The notes under the pieces were generated by a model, which did not search any database, was not told the origin of the DNA, and worked only from the letters and a program-made list of their open reading frames with translations. The translations under genes and the position numbers were made by a program. DNA of 29,682 bases, taken from positions 1 through 29,682 of IMG/VR virus record IMGVR_UViG_3300021067_000016; one strand, given 5' to 3'. This DNA comes from a virus. Positions 1 to 6,183 of the stretch are shown piece after piece (the stretch's first letter is position 1; each line of letters starts with the position of its first letter).

Positions 1-29
1 TGTGCCGCGAGGAGCGCGAGAAGCGATGA
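1..29 (+). CDS. 3' end of an upstream gene (partial)
   Basis: Only the last few codons of a possible gene entering from the left are present. In the frame starting at base 3 they read C-R-E-E-R-E-K-R followed by TGA at 27-29. That TGA overlaps the ATG of the next gene at 26 in the ATGA arrangement used at many junctions in this region, which is the main reason to believe it. Nothing can be said about function. Confidence 0.4.
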
Positions 30-355
30 ACCTGAACGTAACGCTTGATCCGGCGGAGCGCGAGCTCGTCCTGCTGGCGCTCGCCGTCCTGAGTCTCGAT
101 CGCCCGGGCTGGTACGTGGCGTGTGGCGCGCTCGCGGAGAAGTTCGGCGTGCCGGAGCGGCCGGGCCTCGCGATGCTCGACGAGTATCGCCGGCTGAACG
201 CGGACCGGATGTCGATCACCAGGGAGCTCTCGGCGTCGTCGTGGATCTTCGTCGACGGACGCGGCGATCGGTGGCGGCTGGAGCCGACGGGCAAGCGGAC
301 GATGCCGTTCGTCATCTCGCTCGTGGAGCGCGCGCTCGTGGAGCGCGGCCAATGA
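26..355 (+). CDS. Hypothetical phage protein, 109 aa
   Basis: A 109-residue protein I do not recognise. The start was placed at ATG 26 rather than at the GTG at 2, because GGAG at 11-14 sits upstream of it and the upstream frame closes at 27-29. The N-terminal half is helical and hydrophobic (ELVLLALAVLSLDRPGW), followed by a segment resembling a small helix-turn-helix (ALAEKFGVPERPGLAML). The C-terminal half is mixed. There is no signal peptide, zinc ligand set or catalytic motif. It overlaps the next gene by four bases, so the two are probably translated together. A small DNA-binding role is possible from the helical layout but is only inference. Confidence 0.75.
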   Translation: MNLNVTLDPAERELVLLALAVLSLDRPGWYVACGALAEKFGVPERPGLAMLDEYRRLNADRMSITRELSASSWIFVDGRGDRWRLEPTGKRTMPFVISLVERALVERGQ

Positions 356-564
356 CGGCGCCGGCGGAAGGACGCACGACGCTCGCGCACGCCATCGAGC
401 TCCTGGACCGCGCGGCCGCGGCCGTGACGTCGACGCGGCATGCGGTCGATTACAACCAGGTCAAGACGCGCGCGCAGCGCGAGGCGCTCTCGCGCGAGCT
501 CGCCGGCGCCGTGGGGGCGGTCGAGTCCGTGCGGCTCTGGCTCGACGCGGGAGCGCCGCGATGA
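352..564 (+). CDS. Small helical hypothetical protein, 70 aa
   Basis: A 70-residue, alanine-rich and largely helical protein with no recognisable domain. Its ATG at 352 overlaps the previous stop (ATGA), and its own TGA at 562-564 overlaps the ATG of the next micro-gene at 561. Such coupling and the G/C-rich third positions argue that it is real. The pattern of leucine and alanine spacing (LAHAIELLDRAAAAV and later RELAGAVGAVESVRLWL) would allow a short coiled coil or helical hairpin. The function is unknown. Confidence 0.65.
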   Translation: MTAPAEGRTTLAHAIELLDRAAAAVTSTRHAVDYNQVKTRAQREALSRELAGAVGAVESVRLWLDAGAPR

Positions 565-650
565 GCGAGCAGCTGCTCGGCGTCGTCATCGGCGCGGGGA
601 TCTTCCTGGCCGGATACGTCATGGGGCTGTGGAGGGCCTCGATTCGATGA
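561..650 (+). CDS. 29-aa single-span membrane micro-protein
   Basis: A 29-codon reading frame links its neighbours by ATGA overlaps on both sides: ATG 561 overlaps the stop at 562-564, and its TGA at 648-650 overlaps ATG 647 of the ATPase gene. The product begins MSEQLLGVVIGAGIFLAGYV and ends GLWRASIR, so nearly the whole length is one hydrophobic helix with a positively charged C-terminus. This is the shape of a small inner-membrane peptide. It may serve mainly as a translational relay to the ATPase gene, or may anchor or regulate it. Both roles are inference. Confidence 0.6.
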   Translation: MSEQLLGVVIGAGIFLAGYVMGLWRASIR

Positions 651-2404
651 ACGTGCATCTCGGGTTCGAGGTGGGGACCGGCAAGCACGTCTCGGTGCCG
701 CTCGCGCACACGTTCGTGACCGGGCAGACGCAGCTGTCGGGCAAGACGACGACGCTGCAGGCGCTCGTGGGCCGCGCGGGGAAGCGATCGCTCGCGTTCT
801 CCACCAAACGCGGCGAGTCGCTCGGCGGCCGCCGCATCAAACCGTTCCTACCGCGGGAGAACGAGCCGATTCACTGGCGCCTGGTCGAGACCATCCTCGC
901 GTCCGCGCTCGGGCAGCGCGCGATGAAATACGAGCGGTACTGGCTGATCGAGGCGTCGAAGGGCGCGATGTCGCTCGCCGGCGTCCAGCGCAACGTCGAG
1001 CGGCTGCTGGCGAAGGCGAAGGGCGGCCGCCGACACGAGGCGTTCACGCTGATCCGCGAATACCTGGAGCTCGTCGTCCCGGACATGCTCGCGCTCAACG
1101 CGTCCGCGGAGCTCGACCTGCAGCCGGGGCTCAACGTCATGGACCTAGCGCACGTGGGGCCGCAGCTGCAGGCGCTCGTGATCCGCGCGGCGCTCGAGCG
1201 GATCAACCGCAAGGAGCACGACGTCGTCGTCGTGTTCCCGGAGGCGTGGGAGTTTGCGCCGCGCGGGCGCTCGGCGCCGGCCAAGGACGAGGCGATCGCG
1301 CTCGTCCGAAAGGGCGCCGTCGTCGGGAACTGGCTCCTGTGCGATAGCCAGGACATCGCCGGCGTCGACGAGAACGTCCGTCGGCAGTGTTCGGTCTGGC
1401 TGCTCGGCGTGCAGCGCGAGCTCAACGAGGTCAAGCGGACGCTCGACATGATGCCGGGCGGGATCCGGAAGCCGAAGGCCGACGACGTCGCCGGCCTGGG
1501 CCTCGGCGAGTTCTTCGCGTGTTGGGGGCGGCACGCGGTGAAGGTCTACGTGCAGCCGACGTGGATGTCGCCGGACGATGCGCGCGACGTGGCGCTCGGC
1601 GAGCTCGAGCTCGAGGTGGCGGCGCTGAAGGCGCCGCGACTGCCGAAGCCGGCGGAGCTCGAGGAGGCGGGCGCGGTGCGGTTCCTCGCCGGCGACAAGA
1701 CGATCGACGCGCTCCAGGGCTTCGTGGCGCGCGGGCAGCGGGCACAGGCGGCGGCCGACGCGGCGATCGCCGCGGCCACGGTGGAAGGGGAGGAGGAGTT
1801 CATGAGCGCTGAAGCGGAGAAGAAGCTCGATCGGTTGATTGCGGCGGTCGACCGCCTGGGTCAACGCCTCGAGGGCGTCGTGGCGACGGCGCGGCCGGCG
1901 ACGTCGGCGGTCGGAGCATCGGAGGCGCCTGGAGCCGAGCGCGTGAAGCCGGCCGGCGCCGTCGGCGTGCAGTCGGCCTCTGGCGAGTGGATGACGGTCG
2001 ACGCGCTGTACGAGGAGTTCCGGTCGCGGCTGCTGGCCGAGGCGGCGGACGATCCGGTGCTCCTGCGGGTGCTCGCCGAGCAGCCGTCGATCGAGGTCGC
2101 GGTACGTCGGCACACCATCGAGGTCGACGGCGACACGCTCCGCGGCCGCCTGGCGCGGCTCATCGTCGAGGGCGTATTCGACGACAAGCGGGCGCCGGGG
2201 GATATCCAGGAGGAGCTCCGGCGGCGGGGGTTCAGCGCGCCGGCGCCGAACGTCGGGAAGGAGCTCGCGAAGCTCGCGCAGATGGGGTTCCTCACGCGCT
2301 CCGGGTCGAAGTGGTATCAGGCCGTCGAGGGCATGGAGCGGGCGATCGTCGAGCGGGATGAGCCGGTCCTGCCCAACCAGGCGCGGCGCGCGGGGGGCCG
2401 GTGA
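647..2404 (+). CDS. HerA/FtsK-like P-loop ATPase with C-terminal winged helix
   Basis: A 585-residue ATP-binding protein. The Walker A motif is GQTQLSGKTT at residues 26-35. A hydrophobic strand ending in an acidic residue (VVVVFPEAWEF, E199) fits the Walker B position of the HerA/FtsK/VirB4-type (DUF87-like) ATPases, and a sensor-like strand (GNWLLCDSQDIAG) follows about 35 residues later. The middle is acidic and alanine-rich. The last ~70 residues (GRLARLIVEGVFDDKR to LTRSGSKWY) look like a winged helix, so DNA contact is likely. In the family such proteins pump or move along DNA. It is not the packaging motor, because a separate large terminase lies at 8058. It overlaps the ParA gene (GTGA at 2401), which suggests joint work on DNA movement or segregation. 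Start at ATG 647 is set by overlap with the preceding micro-gene. Confidence 0.75.
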   Translation: MNVHLGFEVGTGKHVSVPLAHTFVTGQTQLSGKTTTLQALVGRAGKRSLAFSTKRGESLGGRRIKPFLPRENEPIHWRLVETILASALGQRAMKYERYWLIEASKGAMSLAGVQRNVERLLAKAKGGRRHEAFTLIREYLELVVPDMLALNASAELDLQPGLNVMDLAHVGPQLQALVIRAALERINRKEHDVVVVFPEAWEFAPRGRSAPAKDEAIALVRKGAVVGNWLLCDSQDIAGVDENVRRQCSVWLLGVQRELNEVKRTLDMMPGGIRKPKADDVAGLGLGEFFACWGRHAVKVYVQPTWMSPDDARDVALGELELEVAALKAPRLPKPAELEEAGAVRFLAGDKTIDALQGFVARGQRAQAAADAAIAAATVEGEEEFMSAEAEKKLDRLIAAVDRLGQRLEGVVATARPATSAVGASEAPGAERVKPAGAVGVQSASGEWMTVDALYEEFRSRLLAEAADDPVLLRVLAEQPSIEVAVRRHTIEVDGDTLRGRLARLIVEGVFDDKRAPGDIQEELRRRGFSAPAPNVGKELAKLAQMGFLTRSGSKWYQAVEGMERAIVERDEPVLPNQARRAGGR

Positions 2405-3315
2405 CCGGGTCCGAGCCGGCCTCAGATGCCGCCGGGAACGCGTTCGAACGCGTTCCTACGGGGGGATCGGCCTCTCCCGCGGGGGTCAGCCCCATCGTCC
2501 TGGCGATCGCCGCACACAAGGGCGGCGTCGGGAAGACGACCACGGCCATCTCCCTGGCCGCCGGCCTGGCGCGGATCCGGGGTGCCTCGGTGCTCCTGGT
2601 CGACCTGGATCCGCAGGGGCATGCGGCGAAGGGCCTCGACCGGGAGGTGCCGTGGTCCCAGCCGGTGTTCAACGCGGAGCACGCGGCCGGCCTCAGCGCG
2701 CGGGACCTGTTCCTCGAGCCGCCGGCGCCGCTTGTCTCCTGCGAGCGGACGACCGACGTCCCGGGCCTGACGATCGTGCCGTCGAACATCGGCCTCGAGC
2801 GCGTCGCGCAGTGGCTGCACGCGCGGCCGCGGCGGGAGGGGCGCCTGGCCGAGCGCATCCAGGATGTGCGCGGGTATCACTGGATCGTCCTGGACTGTCC
2901 GCCGTCGCTCGGGCCGCTCGTCGAGAACGCGCTCTGTGCGGCGCACTTCGTCATCGTGCCGTGTCGGATGGAGGCGCGCGCGGCGGACGGCCTGGTCGAC
3001 CTGGTCGACGTGCTCCACATGCTCCGGCCTGGCTTCGATCGGTGGCGGATCCTCCGGACGCAGCGGGACGCGCGCGCGTCGAAAACCAACGAGGCGATCG
3101 ACGCGGTCCTCGCCGAGTACTCGTCGCGTCTCCTGCAGACCGTGATCCCGAAGTCCGAGGCGCTCAACCAATCGCAGATCGTCCGGCAGGACATCTTCGA
3201 ATACGACAAGCAGTCGGCCGGCGCGGTCGCGTACTCGATGCTGTGTGGGGAGGTCGAAGCATGGGTGAAGATTTCACAGGTGGTCGACGAGGCGGCGGAA
3301 AGCGGCTCAGCCTAG
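2401..3315 (+). CDS. parA: ParA-family partition ATPase
   Basis: A 304-residue ParA/Soj-type ATPase. The deviant Walker A is KGGVGKTT at residues 40-47, the A' motif is LLVDLDPQG (about 65-73) and the Walker B is WIVLDCPPSLG. The family uses ATP-dependent non-specific DNA binding to position plasmids or chromosomes together with a centromere-binding partner. The only usable start is GTG 2401, which gives a ~31-residue N-terminal extension ahead of the fold. This extension carries no helix-turn-helix but is encoded by DNA containing a perfect 22-bp palindrome (2435-2456). No ParB follows. The next gene is a small zinc-ribbon protein whose start lies inside this gene. The gene probably supports stable inheritance of an extrachromosomal prophage, but ParA-like proteins can have other positioning roles. 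Confidence 0.88.
   Translation: MTGSEPASDAAGNAFERVPTGGSASPAGVSPIVLAIAAHKGGVGKTTTAISLAAGLARIRGASVLLVDLDPQGHAAKGLDREVPWSQPVFNAEHAAGLSARDLFLEPPAPLVSCERTTDVPGLTIVPSNIGLERVAQWLHARPRREGRLAERIQDVRGYHWIVLDCPPSLGPLVENALCAAHFVIVPCRMEARAADGLVDLVDVLHMLRPGFDRWRILRTQRDARASKTNEAIDAVLAEYSSRLLQTVIPKSEALNQSQIVRQDIFEYDKQSAGAVAYSMLCGEVEAWVKISQVVDEAAESGSA
2435..2456. repeat. 22-bp perfect palindrome, copy 1 (parS/operator candidate)
   Basis: A perfect palindrome made of two tandem copies of the 10-bp palindrome GAACGCGTTC, with one extra G on the left and C on the right. It lies inside the 5' part of parA, encoding part of the non-conserved N-terminal extension. An identical copy is at 26338-26359. The location beside a partition ATPase suggests a centromere or autoregulatory operator. 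A coding-embedded mobile palindromic repeat is the main alternative. Confidence 0.8.
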
Positions 3316-3518
3316 TCGAGCGCGCGAAGGCGACGGCGCCGCGGGTCAACCCGGAGCGGCTCGCGCGGAATCCGGACCTGTGCAAGCGCCGCGGGTGCGA
3401 GGTGGTCGTCGATCGCTCGCGGCCGCGGGCCAAGCACCAGGAGTACTGCTCGAATCGGTGTCGGAAGCTCGCGTGGGATGATCGGCAGGCGGCCAAGGCG
3501 AAGGAAGCGGCGTCGTGA
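3261..3518 (+). CDS. Small basic zinc-finger protein, 85 aa
   Basis: An 85-residue protein with a C-x4-C pair at residues 41 and 46 (CKRRGC) and a C-x3-C pair at 63 and 67 (YCSNRCRKLAW), spaced like a treble-clef or zinc-ribbon knuckle. The rest is rich in Arg and Lys, so nucleic acid binding is likely. The ATG at 3261 has a strong ribosome binding site (GGGGAGG at 3247-3253, spacing 7) and lies 55 bases inside the end of parA in another frame. That position makes it a candidate centromere-binding partner for ParA, which would otherwise be missing. This is inference. It overlaps the next gene by GTGA at 3515. Confidence 0.7.
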   Translation: MGEDFTGGRRGGGKRLSLVERAKATAPRVNPERLARNPDLCKRRGCEVVVDRSRPRAKHQEYCSNRCRKLAWDDRQAAKAKEAAS

Positions 3519-3721
3519 GCGGCGAGGGCGCGTTCCTCCGGCGGGTGCGGAATCCGAATCCGATGTTGGCGGAGCTCGCGCGGCAGGCGCTCGACGCGCT
3601 CGATGCGCGGGCGGAGGACCGCTCGTTCTTGTCAATCGCGGGCGTCGCGCACGAATTCGGCACACCGATCGAGTATGTCCTCGACGAGCTCGAGCGCCGC
3701 GTGCGGGAGGGTGCGTCGTGA
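3515..3721 (+). CDS. Hypothetical protein, 68 aa
   Basis: A 68-residue protein starting with GTG 3515, which overlaps the preceding stop. A purine-rich AAGGAAG lies upstream. The segment SFLSIAGVAHEFGTPIEYVL followed by DELERRVREG has the spacing of a small helix-turn-helix, with a conserved-looking turn glycine. No family can be named. It is translationally coupled to both neighbours. A small regulator is possible. Confidence 0.6.
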   Translation: MSGEGAFLRRVRNPNPMLAELARQALDALDARAEDRSFLSIAGVAHEFGTPIEYVLDELERRVREGAS

Positions 3722-4017
3722 AGCGCCGGCAATCGCGCGCGCATCCGGCGCCACCGCGCCGCGTGCCGGGCGTGCTCCTGATGTATCGCGACTATACGGT
3801 CGCGGAGTTGGAGATGCTGCGCGCGGCGTTCCTCGGCGACATCCGGTCGGCCGAGGAGCTCGGCGACGCGGGCCTGGCGATAATCGCGTTCTGCAAGCGG
3901 CGCGTTGGGCTCATCGATCAGGTGCTCGGGGAGAAGGGAGGCGACGGTGGCCGACAGCAACGGAACGAAGGAGCCGTGGGACGTCGCGGTCGAACGGCTG
4001 GAACAGGTGACCGGTGA
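3718..4017 (+). CDS. Hypothetical protein, 99 aa
   Basis: A 99-residue protein starting with GTG 3718, overlapping the previous stop, with GGGAGG just upstream. The first ~20 residues are basic and proline-rich. A helical middle follows (YTVAELEMLRAAFLGDIRSA, then ELGDAGLAIIAFCKRRVGLI). The tail from about residue 77 (GGDGGRQQRNEGAVGRRGRT) is low-complexity and lies over the start of the next gene, so the two overlap by 71 bases. I do not recognise the family. Confidence 0.55.
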   Translation: MKRRQSRAHPAPPRRVPGVLLMYRDYTVAELEMLRAAFLGDIRSAEELGDAGLAIIAFCKRRVGLIDQVLGEKGGDGGRQQRNEGAVGRRGRTAGTGDR

Positions 4018-4195
4018 GCCGATGCTGCGGTTCTTCCGCTCCGGGCATCTCCCGTCGCAGCTGAAGGAATCGAGCGAGCGGTTCGCGGCGCTCGCGTGCT
4101 GGCTTGTCGAGAACCATCCACGGAACGCGGAGCGGACGGTGGCGCTCCGGAAGGTGCTCGAGGGGAAGGACGCGGCGGTGAGGTCGCTGCTATGA
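3947..4195 (+). CDS. acb2: Acb2-like anti-CBASS cyclic-nucleotide sponge (candidate)
   Basis: An 82-residue protein that I recognise, without a search, as close to the Acb2/Tad1-type hairpin family. The signature is a predicted helical hairpin: FFRSGHLPSQLKESSERFAA, then LACWLVENHP, then NAERTVALRKVLEGKDAAVR at residues 60-79. In characterised members Acb2 forms hexamers that bind cyclic di- and trinucleotides, removing the signals that activate CBASS effectors in the infected cell. Whether the ligand-binding residues are conserved here I cannot verify. The GTG at 3947 was chosen because GGGAGG (3936-3941) lies five bases upstream. It sits in a run of small coupled early genes, a normal setting for anti-defence genes. 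The function of this copy is inference from family resemblance. Confidence 0.65.
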   Translation: MADSNGTKEPWDVAVERLEQVTGEPMLRFFRSGHLPSQLKESSERFAALACWLVENHPRNAERTVALRKVLEGKDAAVRSLL

Positions 4196-4515
4196 AGGGG
4201 AAGCTCCGCGAGCTCGTCCTCCCGGGTCGGTTCTATCGTCGCGGCGTGCATCGAGTCGAGGACGCGCTCAACGAGGGCGAGGCGCAGTGGCAGGAGATCC
4301 TGCCGACGGCGGAGGTGGACGTCCTGATCTGCCGGCGCCTGATCGATTTCGCCGCCGGCGGCGCGCTCCTGCCTGGCTCGAAGGTGGAGACGTGCGGCGG
4401 CTGCAGCTTTCTCATCGTCGTGTCGCCGAGCTCGCCGGCCGACGTCGAGCGTCGCTGTTTCCAGTGCGAAGGCTTGACGCCGGCAGGCGAGGCGCCACCG
4501 CGGCGGTGGTCGTGA
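4192..4515 (+). CDS. Zinc-ribbon protein, 107 aa
   Basis: A 107-residue protein with two CxxC knuckles, at residues 68-71 (CGGC) and 89-92 (CFQC), separated by a short beta segment (SFLIVVSP). This is the usual layout of a zinc ribbon. The N-terminal ~60 residues are mixed and begin with a basic segment (MKGKLRELVLPGRFYRRGVH). ATG 4192 overlaps the preceding stop. Zinc ribbons of this kind in phages often bind nucleic acid or RNA polymerase, but nothing here fixes the target. Confidence 0.7.
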   Translation: MKGKLRELVLPGRFYRRGVHRVEDALNEGEAQWQEILPTAEVDVLICRRLIDFAAGGALLPGSKVETCGGCSFLIVVSPSSPADVERRCFQCEGLTPAGEAPPRRWS

Positions 4516-4673
4516 CGTGGCGCCAGCACGCGGAGCACTGGCGGCCGCGCGTCTATGCGTTCGACCGAGAGCGCCTCGAGGCGAAGCGTGCGCGGCGGCG
4601 CGTCATCCTGGTGTGGGCGCTCTGGTGGGTGAGCGGGCTCCTGCTCGGGATCGCGCTCGGTCTGCTGCTGTGA
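4512..4673 (+). CDS. Single-span membrane protein, 53 aa
   Basis: A 53-residue protein whose GTG start (4512) overlaps the previous stop. The N-terminal half is strongly basic and aromatic (TWRQHAEHWRPRVYAFDRER). It is followed by RRR and one membrane helix (VILVWALWWVSGLLLGIALG). The charge layout predicts a cytoplasmic N-terminus. It has no lipobox or signal cleavage site. Possible roles include a superinfection-exclusion peptide or a small lysis protein, but there is no lysis cassette around it. I make no firm functional claim. Confidence 0.65.
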   Translation: MTWRQHAEHWRPRVYAFDRERLEAKRARRRVILVWALWWVSGLLLGIALGLLL

Positions 4674-4846
4674 GGTCGGGACCGCAGCCGTACGCGGCCT
4701 CACTCCCGGTTGCCGCGCGACATTGCGCCGTTCCAGGAGAATCCGATCGCAACACGGCCAAACGTCGGATTCGCGGGCTGGTCGGTCCCGGAGATCCTAT
4801 CGGCACGAGGACCTGGGCTGTCCGCCTGGCCGGCGATGATGCCGGC

Positions 4847-5374
4847 GTGGACGCCAGCGTCATCGAGCGCGAGGAGTGGCGGCCGATCGATGAGGCGCCT
4901 GGCTACGCGGTCAGTTCCTGGGGCCGCGTGCGTCGCGGCGCCGAGATCGTCGAGCCGTGGGAGAACGCGAAGGGGTATCACTGCGTCAACCTCGAGCTCG
5001 CGCCGCTCCTGGGCGCCGAGCGGCCGCGCGTCCTCGTCCGCTACGTGCACCGACTCGTCCTGCTCGCGTTCGATCCGCCGCGGCGGAAGCTCCAGGTCAA
5101 CCACGAGAACGGGCGCAAGGCCGAGAACGTTCGGCGTAATCTGTCCTGGACGACGCCGGCCGGGAACCTCACGCACGCGTGGGCGACCGGGCTCATCTCC
5201 CGGATCCGGCGTCGCCGGGACGTCTGCCGCCACGGTCATCCGCTCGACCAGGTCTACCGGCAGCGCGATCGGCACGGCGTCCTCCATACGTGGCGCCGGT
5301 GCTCCCGGTGTCGTCGGGCCCGGGACGATGAGCGGCGGCACGGTGTGCGGAGCCTGCTCGACCTGATCGCCTGA
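4847..5374 (+). CDS. NUMOD4-HNH endonuclease
   Basis: A 175-residue HNH nuclease. Residues 10-30 match the NUMOD4 motif (EWRPIDEAPGYAVSSWGRVR), a DNA-contact element of homing-type endonucleases. The HNH_3-type core runs from YVHRLVLLAFDPP (H68) through VNHENGRKAEN (N85-H86) to NLSWTTPAGNLTHAW. A C-terminal segment has C127, H129, C152 and C155 and may bind a second zinc. The enzyme is expected to nick or cut DNA using one metal ion. The start is uncertain: the same frame is open back to GTG 4670, which overlaps the preceding stop and would add 59 residues, but that part has weaker third-position G/C bias, no ribosome binding site and no NUMOD match. Bases 4674-4846 may instead be untranslated. 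Confidence 0.85.
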   Translation: MDASVIEREEWRPIDEAPGYAVSSWGRVRRGAEIVEPWENAKGYHCVNLELAPLLGAERPRVLVRYVHRLVLLAFDPPRRKLQVNHENGRKAENVRRNLSWTTPAGNLTHAWATGLISRIRRRRDVCRHGHPLDQVYRQRDRHGVLHTWRRCSRCRRARDDERRHGVRSLLDLIA

Positions 5375-5516
5375 TTTCCTCCGGGTCCTCGTCCGATCGC
5401 GGTGCCGTTCGCGCACCGATGCACACCTAAAAAGGGGCCGAGTCCGTTCGTGTCGTCGTGAGCCCGTCTATTAGTGGCGGGGGTACATCTGCAGCCGCTG
5501 CCGATAACCAGGTGGC
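5375..5516 (+). other. 142-bp intergenic gap with a small hairpin
   Basis: The first substantial non-coding gap in the window. It contains a six-base stem (CGGTGC at 5400-5405 with GCACCG at 5413-5418), an A-rich patch (CTAAAAAGGGG) and a weak TATTAG near 5464-5469. There is no U-tract after the hairpin and no convincing -35 element. A promoter for the downstream methylase/terminase genes would be logical here but cannot be demonstrated. Confidence 0.4.
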
Positions 5517-5849
5517 ATGGCTCTCCCATCCGAAGGCCCGCAAGGGCCGCCGACCGACGTCGATCCGGTCGAGCTCGAGATCGTCGAGGTGCGCGGTCCG
5601 CGCCGGCGCGCGACCGATGCGCTGAAGATGGCGTGTCCTTTCTGCGGGCATGCCGAGTCCGCGGTCGTACGATCGAGGGGAGCCATCGTCGGTGACTTCA
5701 TCCGGCGGCGTCGGGAGTGCGCCGGGTGCGGCAAGCGGTTTCCAACCCTGGAGTCGGTGGATCACGAATGCCTCGCACGGGAGCTCAGCGCCGGGACGAC
5801 ACGAACGAGGGTCGCGCTGATCGACGCGTCGGCGCAGACCGCGAGCTAA
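5517..5849 (+). CDS. NrdR-like zinc-ribbon protein lacking an ATP-cone
   Basis: A 110-residue protein. Residues 38-82 closely follow the N-terminal zinc ribbon of NrdR, the bacterial repressor of ribonucleotide reductase genes: MACPFCGHAESAVVRSRG, then FIRRRRECAGCGKRFPTLES. The zinc ligands are C40, C43, C68 and C71. Full NrdR is about 150 residues and continues with an ATP-cone that senses ATP and dATP. Here the ribbon is preceded by ~37 extra residues and followed by only ~28, so the nucleotide sensor is missing. It may bind NrdR boxes without nucleotide control, or it may simply use the same ribbon for other DNA. The ATG at 5517 follows AGGTGG. The gene overlaps the next one by 82 bases in a different frame. 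Confidence 0.75.
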   Translation: MALPSEGPQGPPTDVDPVELEIVEVRGPRRRATDALKMACPFCGHAESAVVRSRGAIVGDFIRRRRECAGCGKRFPTLESVDHECLARELSAGTTRTRVALIDASAQTAS

Positions 5850-5998
5850 CGCTCGAGCAGATCGAGGCGCTCGAGCCGACGCGCCACAACATCGAACGCG
5901 TCTATCACTACCTGTGGGGTCGGGCGCGCTCCGGTGACTACCGAAAGCGCGAGTGGGCGGCCGGGCACGCGCTCCTGCAGCGCGCGCTCGGGGAATGA
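5768..5998 (+). CDS. Hypothetical helical protein, 76 aa
   Basis: A 76-residue protein with a charged, low-complexity first 25 residues and a helical remainder (ELTLEQIEALEPTRHNIERV, then YHYLWGRARSGDYRKREWAA). I do not recognise it. ATG 5768 lies inside the NrdR-like gene in another frame. The part beyond that overlap, 5850-5998, has no competing frame and strong third-position G/C, so at least that part is coding. The N-terminal overlap portion is less certain. It ends in TGATG, touching the next start. Confidence 0.6.
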   Translation: MPRTGAQRRDDTNEGRADRRVGADRELTLEQIEALEPTRHNIERVYHYLWGRARSGDYRKREWAAGHALLQRALGE

Positions 5999-6183
5999 TG
6001 CGGCTCGGCGAGTTCCTTGAACGACGGCGCGTCGAGTTCTGCACGCCGGAAGAGGAGCGCGAGGCGCTGATGGTGCGCGGCCTGGCGTGGCGGCGCTTGG
6101 CGATGATCCTCAATCCGCCGTGGGTCGTCCGCAACGAGCCGTTGGCGCGGCCAGGGGAGACGTTCCCCAATCCCAATGACTAG
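5998..6183 (+). CDS. Hypothetical protein, 61 aa
   Basis: A ~61-residue protein with two adjacent candidate starts, ATG 5995 (overlapping the previous stop) and ATG 5998. It reads RLGEFLERRRVEFCTPEEER followed by EALMVRGLAWRRLAMILNPP. The charged first half and amphipathic second half give no family match. The single cysteine rules out an independent zinc site. It ends just before the 122-bp leader of the methyltransferase gene. Confidence 0.55.
   Translation: MRLGEFLERRRVEFCTPEEEREALMVRGLAWRRLAMILNPPWVVRNEPLARPGETFPNPND

Noticed and set aside
4710-5366. A + strand open frame of 218 residues overlapping the HNH gene
   Set aside because: Over most of its length it is a +1 shadow rich in Arg and Ser. 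Only its first ~45 codons look plausible, and that is recorded as an ambiguity, not a gene.
5375-5516. A sigma-70 promoter in the intergenic gap (TATTAG near 5464)
   Set aside because: The -10-like hexamer is weak and the matching -35 position does not resemble TTGACA. The host sigma consensus is unknown.
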